DNA from: Leifsonia sp. fls2-241-R2A-40a
GTDB taxonomy: Bacteria; Actinomycetota; Actinomycetes; Actinomycetales; Microbacteriaceae
Direction of reading: 5' to 3'
Length of the DNA: 64,000 nt
Assembly: GCF_030209575.1 (NCBI RefSeq)
Contig: NZ_JARVRS010000001.1
Coordinates: 806,001 to 870,000 of the forward strand
Both the position numbers and the translations under genes were made by a program. Positions 1-8,475 of this stretch are shown here, one piece after another. Position 1 is the first letter of the stretch. Each line of letters starts with the position of its first letter. Under the pieces are notes generated by a model. It did no database searches and was not told where the DNA came from. It worked only from the letters and a program-made list of their open reading frames with translations.

Positions 1-193
1 AGAAGTCCTCGTAGCCCCCGATGTTCGCCCACACCAGTGCGACCACGACACCGGCCACCAGGAGCACGGAAGCCAGTGCGCCCGCTCGCAGAATGCCGTG
101 GAAGGTCCGCTTCGGGTGCACCATCACGGTGCGGTCCTGCTCGCTGGGACGGGAATCCGGGGCAGCGGGCGGGTCCGACTGCAGTTGCGTCAT
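1..193 (-). CDS. nhaA: Na+/H+ antiporter NhaA, N-terminal fragment cut by the window edge
   Basis: Reading the minus strand from the ATG at 193 gives about 64 residues before the window ends. A polar leader of roughly 30 residues is followed by a hydrophobic helix ending VVALVWANIGG, which closely resembles the first membrane segment of NhaA sodium/proton antiporters (family consensus VALxWAN). The protein would exchange Na+ for H+ across the inner membrane for pH and sodium homeostasis. The rest of the gene lies outside the window, so catalytic aspartates cannot be checked and the call rests on one helix. Confidence 0.65.
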   Translation of the reverse strand, partial: MTQLQSDPPAAPDSRPSEQDRTVMVHPKRTFHGILRAGALASVLLVAGVVVALVWANIGGYEDF

Positions 194-250
194 CTCGGGT
201 CGCTCAGCCGCCACATGCCTTGCAGGATACTCCCGCGGGCAGGAAGCCCG

Positions 251-952
251 TCAGTCGTCGGACGCCCCGACCGGGAGTGCTCGCAGAAGCTCGAGGGCGG
301 ATTCCGACACGCTCTCCTCCGGGCGGAACACGACGAGGAGCATGCCGTCCGTCCCGGCGATCGGCGTCTTCTCGCGCGTCAGGCGCAACTGCCCGACGAT
401 GGGATGGTGCCACTCGCCGGTCGTGGACACCTGCGGGGCCGGAGCCTCGTCGGCCCACAGCCGCCGGAACCGCGCGCTCCGCACCGCGAGCTCTCCGATC
501 AGGCACTGCAGGCCGGAGTCGCCGGGCTCACGCTCGGCGCGGTCGAGGAGGTGGCGCACCATCGACTCGGTCGCCTGCTCCCAGTCCCCCAGCCGCTCCC
601 GCGCCTCCGTCCCCAGGAAGACCGAGCGGACGAGGTTGCTGCCGGGCGAGAAGCAGGACCCCAGCGCCCGGGCCTGGCCGTTGGAGCACAGGACGTCCAT
701 CAGTCGACCGACGACGAACGCGGGAGCCTGCATGCGCGCCACCGCCTCGCTCACCGGCTCCGGGACCAGCTCCGCGTTGGGTGTCGACGGATTCCAGGGC
801 AGCCGGGGCAGTGCGGGCATGAGCGACGCTCCGCTCTTCAGGTAGGAGGCGAGCATGGCCTCCACTGCGTCGTGCGTCTCGACCGTCGTGCGGGCCGCGT
901 CCAGCCGGTGTGCCCAGGCGATGATCTCGCTCTCGCGCCGCCAGGGACTCAC
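251..952 (-). CDS. MmyB-like ligand-binding-domain protein lacking its HTH
   Basis: The 233-residue product matches the C-terminal ligand-binding domain of MmyB/MLTR-type XRE regulators: PAFVVGRLMDVL, a NLVRSVFL block, a WEQATESMV helix, the RSARFRRLWA segment, and a terminal HHPIVGQLRLT strand pair. In the family this domain normally follows an N-terminal XRE helix-turn-helix. Here only about 55 residues precede it and none look like an HTH. The start is the GTG at 952, preceded by AGGAGG six bases upstream, so the protein does not appear to be a truncated reading. Two GAACGTTC palindromes lie just upstream. It may bind a fatty-acid-like ligand without binding DNA itself, or partner another regulator. 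Confidence 0.7.
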   Translation of the reverse strand: MSPWRRESEIIAWAHRLDAARTTVETHDAVEAMLASYLKSGASLMPALPRLPWNPSTPNAELVPEPVSEAVARMQAPAFVVGRLMDVLCSNGQARALGSCFSPGSNLVRSVFLGTEARERLGDWEQATESMVRHLLDRAEREPGDSGLQCLIGELAVRSARFRRLWADEAPAPQVSTTGEWHHPIVGQLRLTREKTPIAGTDGMLLVVFRPEESVSESALELLRALPVGASDD

Positions 953-971
953 TCGTATCCTCCTGCACTGG

Positions 972-993
972 GAACGTTCTCAATGGAACGTTC
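972..993. promoter_or_regulatory. Tandem GAACGTTC palindromes upstream of the MmyB-like gene
   Basis: The self-complementary octamer GAACGTTC occurs at 972-979 and again at 986-993, a 14-bp repeat. The pair lies 20-41 bp upstream of the GTG at 952 and would overlap the transcription start of that minus-strand gene. The arrangement looks like a paired operator; the cognate regulator is unknown. Confidence 0.45.
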
Positions 994-1109
994 GAACTAT
1001 GCGGAAGTCGGGTCGACCGCGAGCCAGGATTGACCGTATGCGAAATTGGAACTCTAATCAAGGATGCGTTGCGCGACGCGCCGCTCATCTTCGCTGAAGC
1101 ACCGCGAGG

Positions 1110-1775
1110 TCACCCGCGGACAATCCGGGTAACCCCGAACACCTCTCTTGTGACCAGCTCCGCGTCGCTGTGTCGCTCCTCCTCCAGGCAGCGCGCGAGC
1201 TCCTCATGCTGCCGGCGCGTGGTCGGCCAGTCGATGTCGGACCGTGGGGATGCGAGAAGCACGTTGTACCCCAGCGCGGTCGCGGACTGGTCCACCAGCC
1301 GTGCCAGCGGCCGGTTCGGACACAGCCGGGCCAGGTCGGCGTAGTACTCGCGGAGATGGGCGACGAGCGCATCCCAGTCGTCCGCATCCATCGCCCGGAG
1401 AGCCGCCCGCAGCCGCTGACCGAGCTCCTGCCGCTGGCCGCTGCTGAGCGCCGGCAGCGTGACGGCGGTCAGGCCGGCGACGAGGACCCCCACGGTCTGG
1501 AGCAGCATCGCCGCATCCTCCGGCCGCGGCGTGACCACGCGCGTGTGCGACTGCGGTGCCGTCTCGATGAAGCCCTCGAGGGTCAGCGCGAACAGCGCCT
1601 GCCGGATCGGGGTGCGCGAGATGCCCAGCCAGCTCTGCAGCTGGGCGTCGTCGAGCCGCTCCCCCGGCCTCAGCGATCCGTCCAGGATCGCATCCCGGAT
1701 CGAATGATAGGCGCGGTCCCGCACCAGGCGCCGGGGCCGGCGGTCGTGCGGTTCATCCAGCGACGGAAGCGGCAC
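1110..1775 (-). CDS. GntR-family transcriptional regulator (FCD-like)
   Basis: A 221-residue protein with an N-terminal winged helix. The segment from about residue 20 (RAYHSIRDAILDGSLRPGER) and the LGISRTPIRQAL recognition helix are typical of GntR regulators, followed by an alpha-helical effector domain of FadR/FCD type. The GTG at 1775 is chosen because GGAGG lies five bases before it; an in-frame TTG at 1787 overlaps that ribosome-binding site. It is last in the minus-strand run after the ureohydrolase, permease, SnoaL and cyclase genes, about 70 bp behind the cyclase gene, so it probably controls that run. The inducer is not evident. Confidence 0.8.
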   Translation of the reverse strand: MPLPSLDEPHDRRPRRLVRDRAYHSIRDAILDGSLRPGERLDDAQLQSWLGISRTPIRQALFALTLEGFIETAPQSHTRVVTPRPEDAAMLLQTVGVLVAGLTAVTLPALSSGQRQELGQRLRAALRAMDADDWDALVAHLREYYADLARLCPNRPLARLVDQSATALGYNVLLASPRSDIDWPTTRRQHEELARCLEEERHSDAELVTREVFGVTRIVRG

Positions 1776-1847
1776 TGTCTCCTCCAACAGAGCGACGGCC
1801 CATCGGGGTTCGGGCCGGGCATTCCGTCCACAATAGAAGACGCTGAC

Positions 1848-2543
1848 TCAGTCGGCGGCGTCCGCCTCCTCGATCACCACCGCGCGCAGCGGCGACCCGT
1901 CGCCGCCCGCGATCGCGAGTGGCAGCCCGACGAAGTGCGGCGCCGCCGCGGTGATCCTGCCCAGGTTCGTGAGGTTCTCGATGATGAGTCCGCCCGCGGC
2001 GAGGAACACGTCGTGAAACGGCAGGCGCGGCGCCGCATCGTCGAGCGGGGTCTCGTCGGGATTCAGCGTGTCCACGCCCATCACCGTCACGCCCGCTCGG
2101 AGCAGCGCGACGGCGACCGACGCGTCGAGGAATGGATGGTCGAGGTACTCCGGTTCCCCGAAGCGGGTCGACCAGTCGGTGCGGAACAGCACGATCTCGC
2201 CGGGCCGGACGGCCGCGAGGTGCTCGCTCACCGCATCCACCTCGATCCGCGTCCGAGGCTCGAGGCCCGTCACCGGGATCACGCGGACCGGACCCATCAG
2301 GCGCCCGAGGTCGACGGTGTCGATCGTCGCGGCGCCGTCGATGGAGTGCGAGGGCGCATCCACGTGCGTGCCCGAGTGGCTTCCGAGTTCGAGGCTCATC
2401 ACATGCACACCGACCTCCGGGATGGTCGCCGCGGTCCCGATGCGCACCTCCGGGTCGCCGGGGAAAACCGGCATCCCGGACCGGAGCGGATGGCTCAGGT
2501 CGATGATCCTGCCGCCGCGCGACGGCACGGCGCCGGTGGTCAT
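1848..2543 (-). CDS. Cyclase family protein (kynurenine formamidase-like metal hydrolase)
   Basis: A 231-residue member of the cyclase/KynB-type family, which hydrolyses amides or lactones with a divalent metal. The hallmark HSGTHVDAP motif is at residues 56-64, and the N-terminal DLSHPLRSGMPVFPGDP and internal PDETPL segments fit the family. The ATG at 2543 overlaps the stop of the SnoaL-like gene (ATGA), so translation is coupled. An upstream extension of the frame to 2771 is unsupported and has the composition of antisense reading. In this operon it may open or hydrolyse an amide or cyclic intermediate; the substrate is inferred from context only. Confidence 0.8.
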   Translation of the reverse strand: MTTGAVPSRGGRIIDLSHPLRSGMPVFPGDPEVRIGTAATIPEVGVHVMSLELGSHSGTHVDAPSHSIDGAATIDTVDLGRLMGPVRVIPVTGLEPRTRIEVDAVSEHLAAVRPGEIVLFRTDWSTRFGEPEYLDHPFLDASVAVALLRAGVTVMGVDTLNPDETPLDDAAPRLPFHDVFLAAGGLIIENLTNLGRITAAAPHFVGLPLAIAGGDGSPLRAVVIEEADAAD

Positions 2544-2929
2544 CCTTGCTCCCGCGGGGAGAGGTGCTCGTGGACGGCCAGCCACGCGCCGTCGCGGCGC
2601 TGCATGACGATGGTCTCCCGTTCTAGCACCGTGGTCTGCCCGTCGCCGTCGGCGAGGTCCGTCGCGACGTCGTGCGAGAACACGGCCACGTCGTCGCCGA
2701 GCAGCTGCACCCGGCGCGCGGTCGAGCGGCAGGCGAGCACCTGGAAGCCCTCGGCCTCCCAGCCGTCCCACGCCGCCTCGTAATCGGCGCGCGACTCCAG
2801 GCGCGCCGGCGCGGTGTGGAGGAGGAACGTCGCGTCCTCCGCGAAGCCACGGAAGTACGCGTCGCGCCGGTGATGACCGAAGTCGTCGATGATGCGGTCG
2901 ACCGCGTCCAGCACGTCCCGCTCGCTCAT
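2540..2929 (-). CDS. SnoaL-like / nuclear transport factor 2 family protein
   Basis: A 129-residue protein with the features of the SnoaL-like NTF2 fold: an initial helix (DVLDAVDRIIDDFGHHRRDAYF), FAEDATFLLHT, a central strand pair with a tryptophan-rich segment (YEAAWDGWE), and a C-terminal QRRDGAWLAVHEHLS strand. This last motif is common in ketosteroid-isomerase-like and calcium/calmodulin kinase II association-like proteins. Both ends overlap neighbours by four bases (ATGA), so it sits firmly inside the ureohydrolase-permease-cyclase operon. It may isomerise or bind an intermediate; no catalytic residues can be assigned with confidence. Confidence 0.7.
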   Translation of the reverse strand: MSERDVLDAVDRIIDDFGHHRRDAYFRGFAEDATFLLHTAPARLESRADYEAAWDGWEAEGFQVLACRSTARRVQLLGDDVAVFSHDVATDLADGDGQTTVLERETIVMQRRDGAWLAVHEHLSPREQG

Positions 2930-4509
2930 GCTTCCGTCTCCTGCGACGTCAGTGCGCCGGTCTGGGCGCGGCGTGCGTGCGCGCGGGCGGCGGAGGAGCG
3001 CTCGTCGAGGCGGACGGCGGGGATGACCCCGTCGCGTGCCCGAACACCGCGCGGACCGTTCGGCCCGAAGACGTAGCGCGGCTCCGGGAACACCGCCAGC
3101 AGCACCAGGTAGATGACGGCGGCGGCGACCACGCTCGACAGCAGGCTGAGGTCGATGCCCCCGGCGAGGTTGCTGAAGGGTCCCACGATGATCGGCGGGT
3201 AGTTCGCGAACAGCAGCCCGACGACCGCCGCGACGATCCAGGCGGTCATGCCGCGCCAGTTGACGCCGGCATTGAACCAGTAGCGTCCACCGGTCTCGCC
3301 GCGGTTGAAGACCTGCAGGTCGGAGGGGTCGTAGTAGCCGCGACGGACCAGGTATCCGATCGTCATGATCACCATCCACGGCGTGGTGGTGACGACGATC
3401 GCGCCGACGAACGCATTAACCGTGCCGAGCAGGTCGAACACCAGGCGCCCGACCAGGATGAAGACGAACGCGATGCTGCCGATGAAGATCGTGGCCTGCA
3501 CGCGGCTGAAGCGCGGCACGACCGACGAGAAGTCGAGCCCGGTGCCGTACAGCGAGGTGGTGCCCGTCGACAGGCCGCCGATGAACGCGACCACCAGCAG
3601 GAGGAGCGCGTACCAGAGCGGCGAGGCCTGGATGAGCGACACGACGTAGTCGGACTTGCCGACGACCAGCGTGGCCGTCGCGACGCCGAACAGCAGCGGG
3701 ATGAGCCCCAGCCCCTGACCGAGCACCGTCGCGCCGATCAGCTTGCGCGGCTTGGTCGGGCGCGGGATGTAGCGGGACCAGTCGCCGAGGAACGCACCGA
3801 AGGAGATCGGATTGGCCATGACGATCAGCGCCGCCGCGATGAAGGTCGGCCAGAAGGCGCCGCCGATCGCCAGGGACTTCGGACCCGGGTCGTACCCGGC
3901 GTCGAACACGCCCGCGTACGCCACCAGGGCGAGCAGGATCAGGATGGTGTTGGCGACGACGGCGACCTTGTTCACGAGCAGCATGAACTGGTAGCCGTAG
4001 ACCACGACGATGATCACGATGAAGCCGATGATCGCGTAGATCCCGAGCCGCAGGCCCACCGAGTCGGGCACGCCGGCGAGCCGGGTCAGCGCGCCGACGA
4101 TCGCGTCGCCGGAGACCCACACCGAGATCGAGTAGAACGCGATCGCGGTCAGCAGGGAGAGGAACGACCCGACCACACGTCCGCGGACACCGAACAGCGC
4201 CCCCGACGACACGGCATTGTTCGTGCCGGTCTTCGGCCCGAACAGGCCCATCGGCGCGAGGAACACGATCCCGACGGCGACGCCGAGGACGGTCGCTGCC
4301 ACGGCCTGCCAGAAGGACAGCCCGAGCGCGATGGGGAACGTGCCGAGCAGGATGGTCGCGAACGTGTTCACGCCGCCGAACTGGATGCGGGCCAGGTCGA
4401 CCCAGGTGGAGGTGCGGTCGGCGTCGGGGATCGTGTCGATGCCGTGCGCCTCCACATCCGTGATCTTCGGGCGCGGGTTCAGCGCAGGGGCGACGTCGTT
4501 GTCAGACAT
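2926..4509 (-). CDS. NCS1-family permease (purine, cytosine, hydantoin or allantoin type)
   Basis: A 527-residue membrane protein with about twelve hydrophobic segments. The N-terminal [12 protein letters not shown] and the [11 protein letters not shown] region fit the nucleobase:cation symporter-1 family, which imports purines, pyrimidines, allantoin, hydantoins or related nitrogenous compounds by Na+ or H+ symport. The ATG at 4509 has AAAGAGA upstream; another in-frame ATG at 4524 lacks a clear site. The gene overlaps the ureohydrolase stop by 8 bp and the next gene by 4 bp. The neighbouring ureohydrolase suggests a guanidino or ureido compound as substrate, which is inference. Confidence 0.85.
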   Translation of the reverse strand: MSDNDVAPALNPRPKITDVEAHGIDTIPDADRTSTWVDLARIQFGGVNTFATILLGTFPIALGLSFWQAVAATVLGVAVGIVFLAPMGLFGPKTGTNNAVSSGALFGVRGRVVGSFLSLLTAIAFYSISVWVSGDAIVGALTRLAGVPDSVGLRLGIYAIIGFIVIIVVVYGYQFMLLVNKVAVVANTILILLALVAYAGVFDAGYDPGPKSLAIGGAFWPTFIAAALIVMANPISFGAFLGDWSRYIPRPTKPRKLIGATVLGQGLGLIPLLFGVATATLVVGKSDYVVSLIQASPLWYALLLLVVAFIGGLSTGTTSLYGTGLDFSSVVPRFSRVQATIFIGSIAFVFILVGRLVFDLLGTVNAFVGAIVVTTTPWMVIMTIGYLVRRGYYDPSDLQVFNRGETGGRYWFNAGVNWRGMTAWIVAAVVGLLFANYPPIIVGPFSNLAGGIDLSLLSSVVAAAVIYLVLLAVFPEPRYVFGPNGPRGVRARDGVIPAVRLDERSSAARAHARRAQTGALTSQETEA

Positions 4510-5500
4510 GCGTGTCTCTTTCATCGGGAAGGGGTGCTGGGGCGGTGCCCGCGGCGGCCTCGTGCTGCAGGGCCAGCAGCGAGACCAGGTCGTAGGCGAG
4601 GTGGGAGGCGGCGACGCCGGTGATCTCGGCGTGGTCGTAGGCGGGGGCGACCTCGACGACGTCGGCGCCGATCAGGTTGAGGCCGCGGAAGCCGCGGAGG
4701 ATCTCGAGCAGCTCGCGGCTGGTGATGCCGCCGGCCTCCGGGGTGCCGGTGCCGGGTGCGTGCGCCGGGTCCATCACGTCGACGTCGATCGAGATGTAGA
4801 GGGGCCGGTCGCCGATGCGGTCGCGCAGCCGGTCGACCACCTCGTCCACGCCCTGACGGTAGACATCGGCGCTGGTGACGATGCCGAAGCCGAAGCGGCG
4901 GTCGTCCTCCAGGTCGCGCTTCCCGTAGAGCGGTCCGCGCGTGCCGACGTGGCTGAGCGCCTCCGTGTCGATGATCCCCTCTTCGAACGCGCGCCGGAAC
5001 GGCGTCCCGTGGGTGTACTCGGCGCCGAAGTAGGTGTCCCACGTGTCCAGGTGCGCGTCGAAGTGCAGGAGCGCGACGGGTCCGTGGCGTTCGGCCGCGG
5101 CGCGCAGCAGCGGGAGCGAGATCGTGTGGTCGCCGCCCAGGGTGACCAGGCGCGTCCCGTCGGCCGTCAGGTCGAACGCGGCCGCCTGGATGGACTCGAT
5201 GGCGTCGTTGATGTCGAACGGGTTCACCGCGATGTCGCCGGCGTCGGCGACCTGCGTCAGCTCGAACGGCGAGACGTCGAGGGCCGGGTTGTAGGGGCGC
5301 AGCAGCCGCGACGCCTCCCGGATGTGGTTCGGGCCGAAGCGAGCTCCTGAGCGATACGAGACGCCCGAGTCGAACGGGATGCCGGCGACGACGATGTCGG
5401 CGTGCTCGACCTGATCGCGGCGAGGGAGCCGGGCGAAGCCGTCCCGTCCCGCGTAGCGCGGGATCTTCGACGAGTCGACCGGGCCTACGTGGTGCGACAT
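4502..5500 (-). CDS. Agmatinase/ureohydrolase-family amidinohydrolase
   Basis: A 332-residue ureohydrolase that releases urea from a guanidino substrate at a binuclear metal centre. Metal-ligand motifs are intact: GGDHT at 122-126, HFDAHLD at 146-152 and SIDVDVMDP at 237-244, followed by a [10 protein letters not shown] substrate loop. These place it in the agmatinase/guanidinobutyrase branch rather than arginase. AAGGAGG precedes the ATG at 5500. It is the first gene of the minus-strand operon and is divergent from an XRE-cupin regulator. Possible substrates are agmatine, 4-guanidinobutyrate, guanidinopropionate or guanidine; the adjacent ThDP enzyme favours 4-guanidinobutyrate, as in the arginine transaminase pathway. 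Confidence 0.85.
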   Translation of the reverse strand: MSHHVGPVDSSKIPRYAGRDGFARLPRRDQVEHADIVVAGIPFDSGVSYRSGARFGPNHIREASRLLRPYNPALDVSPFELTQVADAGDIAVNPFDINDAIESIQAAAFDLTADGTRLVTLGGDHTISLPLLRAAAERHGPVALLHFDAHLDTWDTYFGAEYTHGTPFRRAFEEGIIDTEALSHVGTRGPLYGKRDLEDDRRFGFGIVTSADVYRQGVDEVVDRLRDRIGDRPLYISIDVDVMDPAHAPGTGTPEAGGITSRELLEILRGFRGLNLIGADVVEVAPAYDHAEITGVAASHLAYDLVSLLALQHEAAAGTAPAPLPDERDTHV

Positions 5501-5611
5501 GCGCGCGCCCTCCTTGGTGCGTGTTGCCTATAACTGAACCTTTGTTGCGTGAGAGGCTACAACGGCCAGCGCTCCGAGGTCAATCCGGGATGTTCGAGCT
5601 ACGGTGGTCGC
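5501..5611. promoter_or_regulatory. Divergent promoter region of the ureohydrolase and XRE-cupin genes
   Basis: The 111-bp intergenic region holds a strong AAGGAGG site for the minus-strand gene (plus-strand 5509-5516) and a TACGGT box at 5600-5605 exactly six bases before the plus-strand ATG at 5612, which suggests a leaderless transcript. TGTTGC occurs twice between about 5520 and 5550, with a TTGT...ACAA dyad near 5542-5563, a possible operator for the XRE-cupin protein. The operator assignment is weak. Confidence 0.4.
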
Positions 5612-6190
5612 ATGCGACCGATGCCCCTCGAGCCGACCGACCGACGCGTGGCGATCGGTCCCCGGCTGCGCGCGGCGCGGCGCGCTCAGCAGCTCACGAT
5701 CGACGAGGTGGCCCGGGTGACGGGGCTCACCAAGGGGTTCCTCTCCCGCGTCGAGCGGGACATGACCTCGCCCAGCGTGAGCTCCCTCATCAGCCTGTGC
5801 GATGTCCTCTCCATCCCGGTCGGGTCGCTGTTCGAAGAGCCGGATGTGCAGCTCGTCCCCGCGGGCGCCGGAGCGAAGATCAACCTGGGCGGTGTCGAGG
5901 TCGAGGAGCGCCTGCTCTCGCCGCGCACCGAGTCGCGCGTGCAGGTCATCCGCTCGGTGATCGCGCCGGGCGGCCACGGCGGGGAGGAGCTGTACGCGGT
6001 CGCCGCCGACGTGGACGTCCTCCACGTGCTCCGCGGCGAGGTCGAGGTGCGCTTCTCGGACCGGGAGTGGAAGCTGCAGGCGGGCGACACGCTCACCTTC
6101 AGCGGCCACGAGCCGCACAGCTGGACTGTGGTCTCCGACGACGGGGCCGAGGTGCTGTGGGTGCTGGTCCCGGCGCTCTGGAGCGCGTGA
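5612..6190 (+). CDS. XRE-family regulator with C-terminal cupin sensor domain
   Basis: A 192-residue protein. Residues about 15-70 form an XRE helix-turn-helix (RLRAARRAQQLTIDEVA, then GLTKGFLSRVERD and SPSVSSLISLCDVL). The C-terminal 80 residues are a cupin barrel with VLRGEVEV and LQAGDTLTFSGHEPHSW. Such HTH-cupin proteins usually control amino-acid, polyamine or alcohol catabolism. The start at ATG 5612 sits six bases after a TACGGT box; the frame extends further upstream but without support. It is divergent from the ureohydrolase operon and 130 bp upstream of the ThDP enzyme gene, and probably regulates both. Confidence 0.85.
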   Translation: MRPMPLEPTDRRVAIGPRLRAARRAQQLTIDEVARVTGLTKGFLSRVERDMTSPSVSSLISLCDVLSIPVGSLFEEPDVQLVPAGAGAKINLGGVEVEERLLSPRTESRVQVIRSVIAPGGHGGEELYAVAADVDVLHVLRGEVEVRFSDREWKLQAGDTLTFSGHEPHSWTVVSDDGAEVLWVLVPALWSA

Positions 6191-6319
6191 GCCGCTGGCG
6201 CTAGACTTCGCGTGTCCGACGACCTCGGGGTCGCCGGTGCTCGAAAAATGGGCACGAAGCGCCTGGCCGCGCGAGACACACACGGAATCCGTCACTCCGT
6301 CGTCTCGAAAGGCTCCGCC

Positions 6320-7972
6320 ATGCCCTCCGTCTCCGCCCACGTCGCCGCCACTCTCGCCAGCCACGTCCAGCACGTCTTCGGCGTGATGGGCAACGGCAAT
6401 GCGTACTTCCTCGACGCGCTGGTGCGTCAGAACGGGATCCACTACACCGCGATGCGCCACGAGGCCGGCGCGGTGGTCGCCGCCGACGCGTTCTACCGGG
6501 CCTCCGGTCGCCTCGCCGTCGCGAGCGCGACCTACGGCGCCGGCTTCACGAACACGCTCACAGCGCTGGCCGAGGCGGTGCAGGCGCACATCCCGCTCAT
6601 CCTCGTCGTCGGCGACGAGCCCACTTCCGGGCCGCGACCGTGGGACGTCGACCAGATCGCGCTGGCGGCCGCCGTCGGCGCCCGCACCTACACGGTCGGC
6701 CGCGCCGATGCCGCCGCGACGACGGCGATCGCCGTCGAGCACGCCCTCACCTACCGGCTGCCCACCGTCCTGGCCATCCCGTACGACGTGGCGACCCGCG
6801 ACGCCGGACCGGTGCCGGTCGCCCCCGAGCTCGCCCTCCCGGCGCCGCTCGCCCCGACCGACGCGTACGCGCTCGCGACGGTGGATGCGGTCGCCGCCGC
6901 TCTCGCCGGGGCCGAGCGCCCCTTCCTGCTGGCCGGCCGGGGCGCCTGGCTGGCCGGCGCCGGACCGGCCCTCGGCGAGCTTGCGGACGCGACCGGCGCC
7001 CTGACCGCCTCGACGGCGCTCGGCCGCGGAGTGTTCCCCGACGGCCGCTACGACCTGGGAGCGACGGGCGGCTTCGGCGCCGAGGAGGCGATGCGGCTGG
7101 TGCGCGAGGCTGATGTCGCCGTGGTGTTCGGCGCCTCCCTCAACCAGTTCACGATGCGCTTCGGCGCCCTCTTCGCGCCCGGCACCCACGTCGTCCAGGT
7201 GGATGTGGCCCCCACCGCGACGCACCCGCACGTCGGCACTTACCTGCGCGGCGACGCCGCGGTGGTCGCCGGCCGACTGGTCGAGGGGCTGCGGGCCCGC
7301 GACGCGCGCGCCAGCGGCTGGCGCGAATCCATCGACGTCGCCGCGGCGCGCACGCAGGAAGCAGGCGCACCGCTGGCCGACGACGGACGCCTGGACCCGC
7401 GCTCGGCCGCCGCGCGCATCGCGGAGCTGCTTCCCGAGGACAGGGTCGTCGTCTCGGACGGCGGTCACTTCATCGGCTGGGCGAACATGTACTGGCCGGT
7501 CGCCTCGCCCGAACGGATGATCATGGTCGGCACCGCCTACCAGTCCATCGGCCTCGGCTTCCCCAGCGTTGCGGGCGCCGCCCTGGCCCGCCCGGAGGCG
7601 ACCGTCGTGCTCACCACCGGCGACGGAGGCGGCCTGATGGCGTTGTCCGACCTGGAGTCGGCGGTCCGCGTGGCCGGAGGCCGCGGGCTCGCCGTCGTCT
7701 GGAACGACGCCGCCTACGGCGCCGAGGTCAACCTCTACGGACTGAAGGGTCTCGCACAGGAGCCGATGCGCATCCCCGAGGTCGACTTCGCCGGCCTCGC
7801 GCGCGCCGTCGGGGCGGAGGCGGTCACGGTCCGGGAGCTCGCCGACCTCGATGTCCTCGCCGACTGGACGCAGCGTCCGGCTGACGAGCGGCCCTTCCTG
7901 CTGCTCGACCTGCGCATCTCCGGGACGGTGGTCGCGCCGTACCAGGAGGAGATCATCCGGGTGAACAGCTGA
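6320..7972 (+). CDS. Thiamine-diphosphate-dependent enzyme (acetolactate synthase-like; possible 2-oxo acid decarboxylase)
   Basis: A 550-residue ThDP enzyme of the POX/acetolactate-synthase superfamily. The N-terminal pyrimidine-binding domain has the activating glutamate (MRHEAGA, E48), the central domain is Rossmann-like, and the C-terminal domain has the ThDP/Mg motif GDGG at 434-437 paired with N462. The ATG at 6320 is preceded by GAAAGG; the frame runs further upstream without a good start. Beside a ureohydrolase, the best comparison is AruI, 5-guanidino-2-oxopentanoate decarboxylase of the arginine transaminase route, whose product leads to guanidinobutyrate. Other 2-oxo acid decarboxylases or carboligases cannot be excluded. 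Confidence 0.75.
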   Translation: MPSVSAHVAATLASHVQHVFGVMGNGNAYFLDALVRQNGIHYTAMRHEAGAVVAADAFYRASGRLAVASATYGAGFTNTLTALAEAVQAHIPLILVVGDEPTSGPRPWDVDQIALAAAVGARTYTVGRADAAATTAIAVEHALTYRLPTVLAIPYDVATRDAGPVPVAPELALPAPLAPTDAYALATVDAVAAALAGAERPFLLAGRGAWLAGAGPALGELADATGALTASTALGRGVFPDGRYDLGATGGFGAEEAMRLVREADVAVVFGASLNQFTMRFGALFAPGTHVVQVDVAPTATHPHVGTYLRGDAAVVAGRLVEGLRARDARASGWRESIDVAAARTQEAGAPLADDGRLDPRSAAARIAELLPEDRVVVSDGGHFIGWANMYWPVASPERMIMVGTAYQSIGLGFPSVAGAALARPEATVVLTTGDGGGLMALSDLESAVRVAGGRGLAVVWNDAAYGAEVNLYGLKGLAQEPMRIPEVDFAGLARAVGAEAVTVRELADLDVLADWTQRPADERPFLLLDLRISGTVVAPYQEEIIRVNS

Positions 7973-7976
7973 GGCG

Positions 7977-8408
7977 CTACGCGCGTCCCTCCTGAAGGCG
8001 GGCGATCTCGGCACGCGCCGCCTGCACGAGCTCGTCGTTCGTGTGCGCGTGCCCCCACAGCCCCCAGCCGCCGGGCGCGGCCTCCGTCAGCAGCACCCAG
8101 GTGCGATCGGCGAGGGATTCGTCGCCTGCGGCCTCCGCGACGAGCGCGGTCAGCCGCTGCACGACCGCGAGCTGCTTGTCCCGGTCCAGCGCGCCGGCGT
8201 TCGTCAGCACCTGGACGCGGACGTGATCGCTCCGGCCGTCCACATCCGACAGGTGGGACTCGGGGAGCTCGTGGACGAACGCCGCGGTGTTGTTCCGGAA
8301 CATGGGGATGTCGGGCACCCCTTCCACCTCCTTCACCGTGGCCGCGGCTGACGTCGCGAGGGCGTGGGGGTCGGCGAAGGTACCGGCGGGCGCGTAGAGG
8401 TCAATCAT
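7977..8408 (-). CDS. 4-oxalocrotonate tautomerase-family-like protein
   Basis: A 143-residue protein. Its second half (VRVQVLTNAGALDRDKQLAVV, LTALVAEAAGDESLADRTWVLL and TEAAPGGWGLWGHAHTNDELV) resembles tautomerase-superfamily proteins, where a short strand is followed by an amphipathic helix and a conserved tail. The canonical N-terminal catalytic proline is not at the start, so this may be a long or divergent member. The ATG at 8408 was chosen; upstream extension to 8564 would cross the divergent TetR operator. It converges with the ThDP gene, five bases away, and is divergent from a TetR regulator that probably represses it. Confidence 0.6.
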   Translation of the reverse strand: MIDLYAPAGTFADPHALATSAAATVKEVEGVPDIPMFRNNTAAFVHELPESHLSDVDGRSDHVRVQVLTNAGALDRDKQLAVVQRLTALVAEAAGDESLADRTWVLLTEAAPGGWGLWGHAHTNDELVQAARAEIARLQEGRA

Positions 8409-8475
8409 CGGCACGGCGGAGTCCACATCTGTTCGAGGGGAAGAAGGAGTAGCTCCGACTCTCGCAGTCGCGTGC

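Noticed and set aside
2543-2771. N-terminal extension of the cyclase gene to 2771
   Set aside because: The added 76 residues are Arg/Pro-rich antisense-type sequence overlapping the SnoaL gene; the ATG at 2543 is coupled to the preceding stop.
4505-4524. String GAGACACGCAT shared with 40351-40361
   Set aside because: One short match, in unrelated contexts (permease start and hydrolase leader); judged coincidental.
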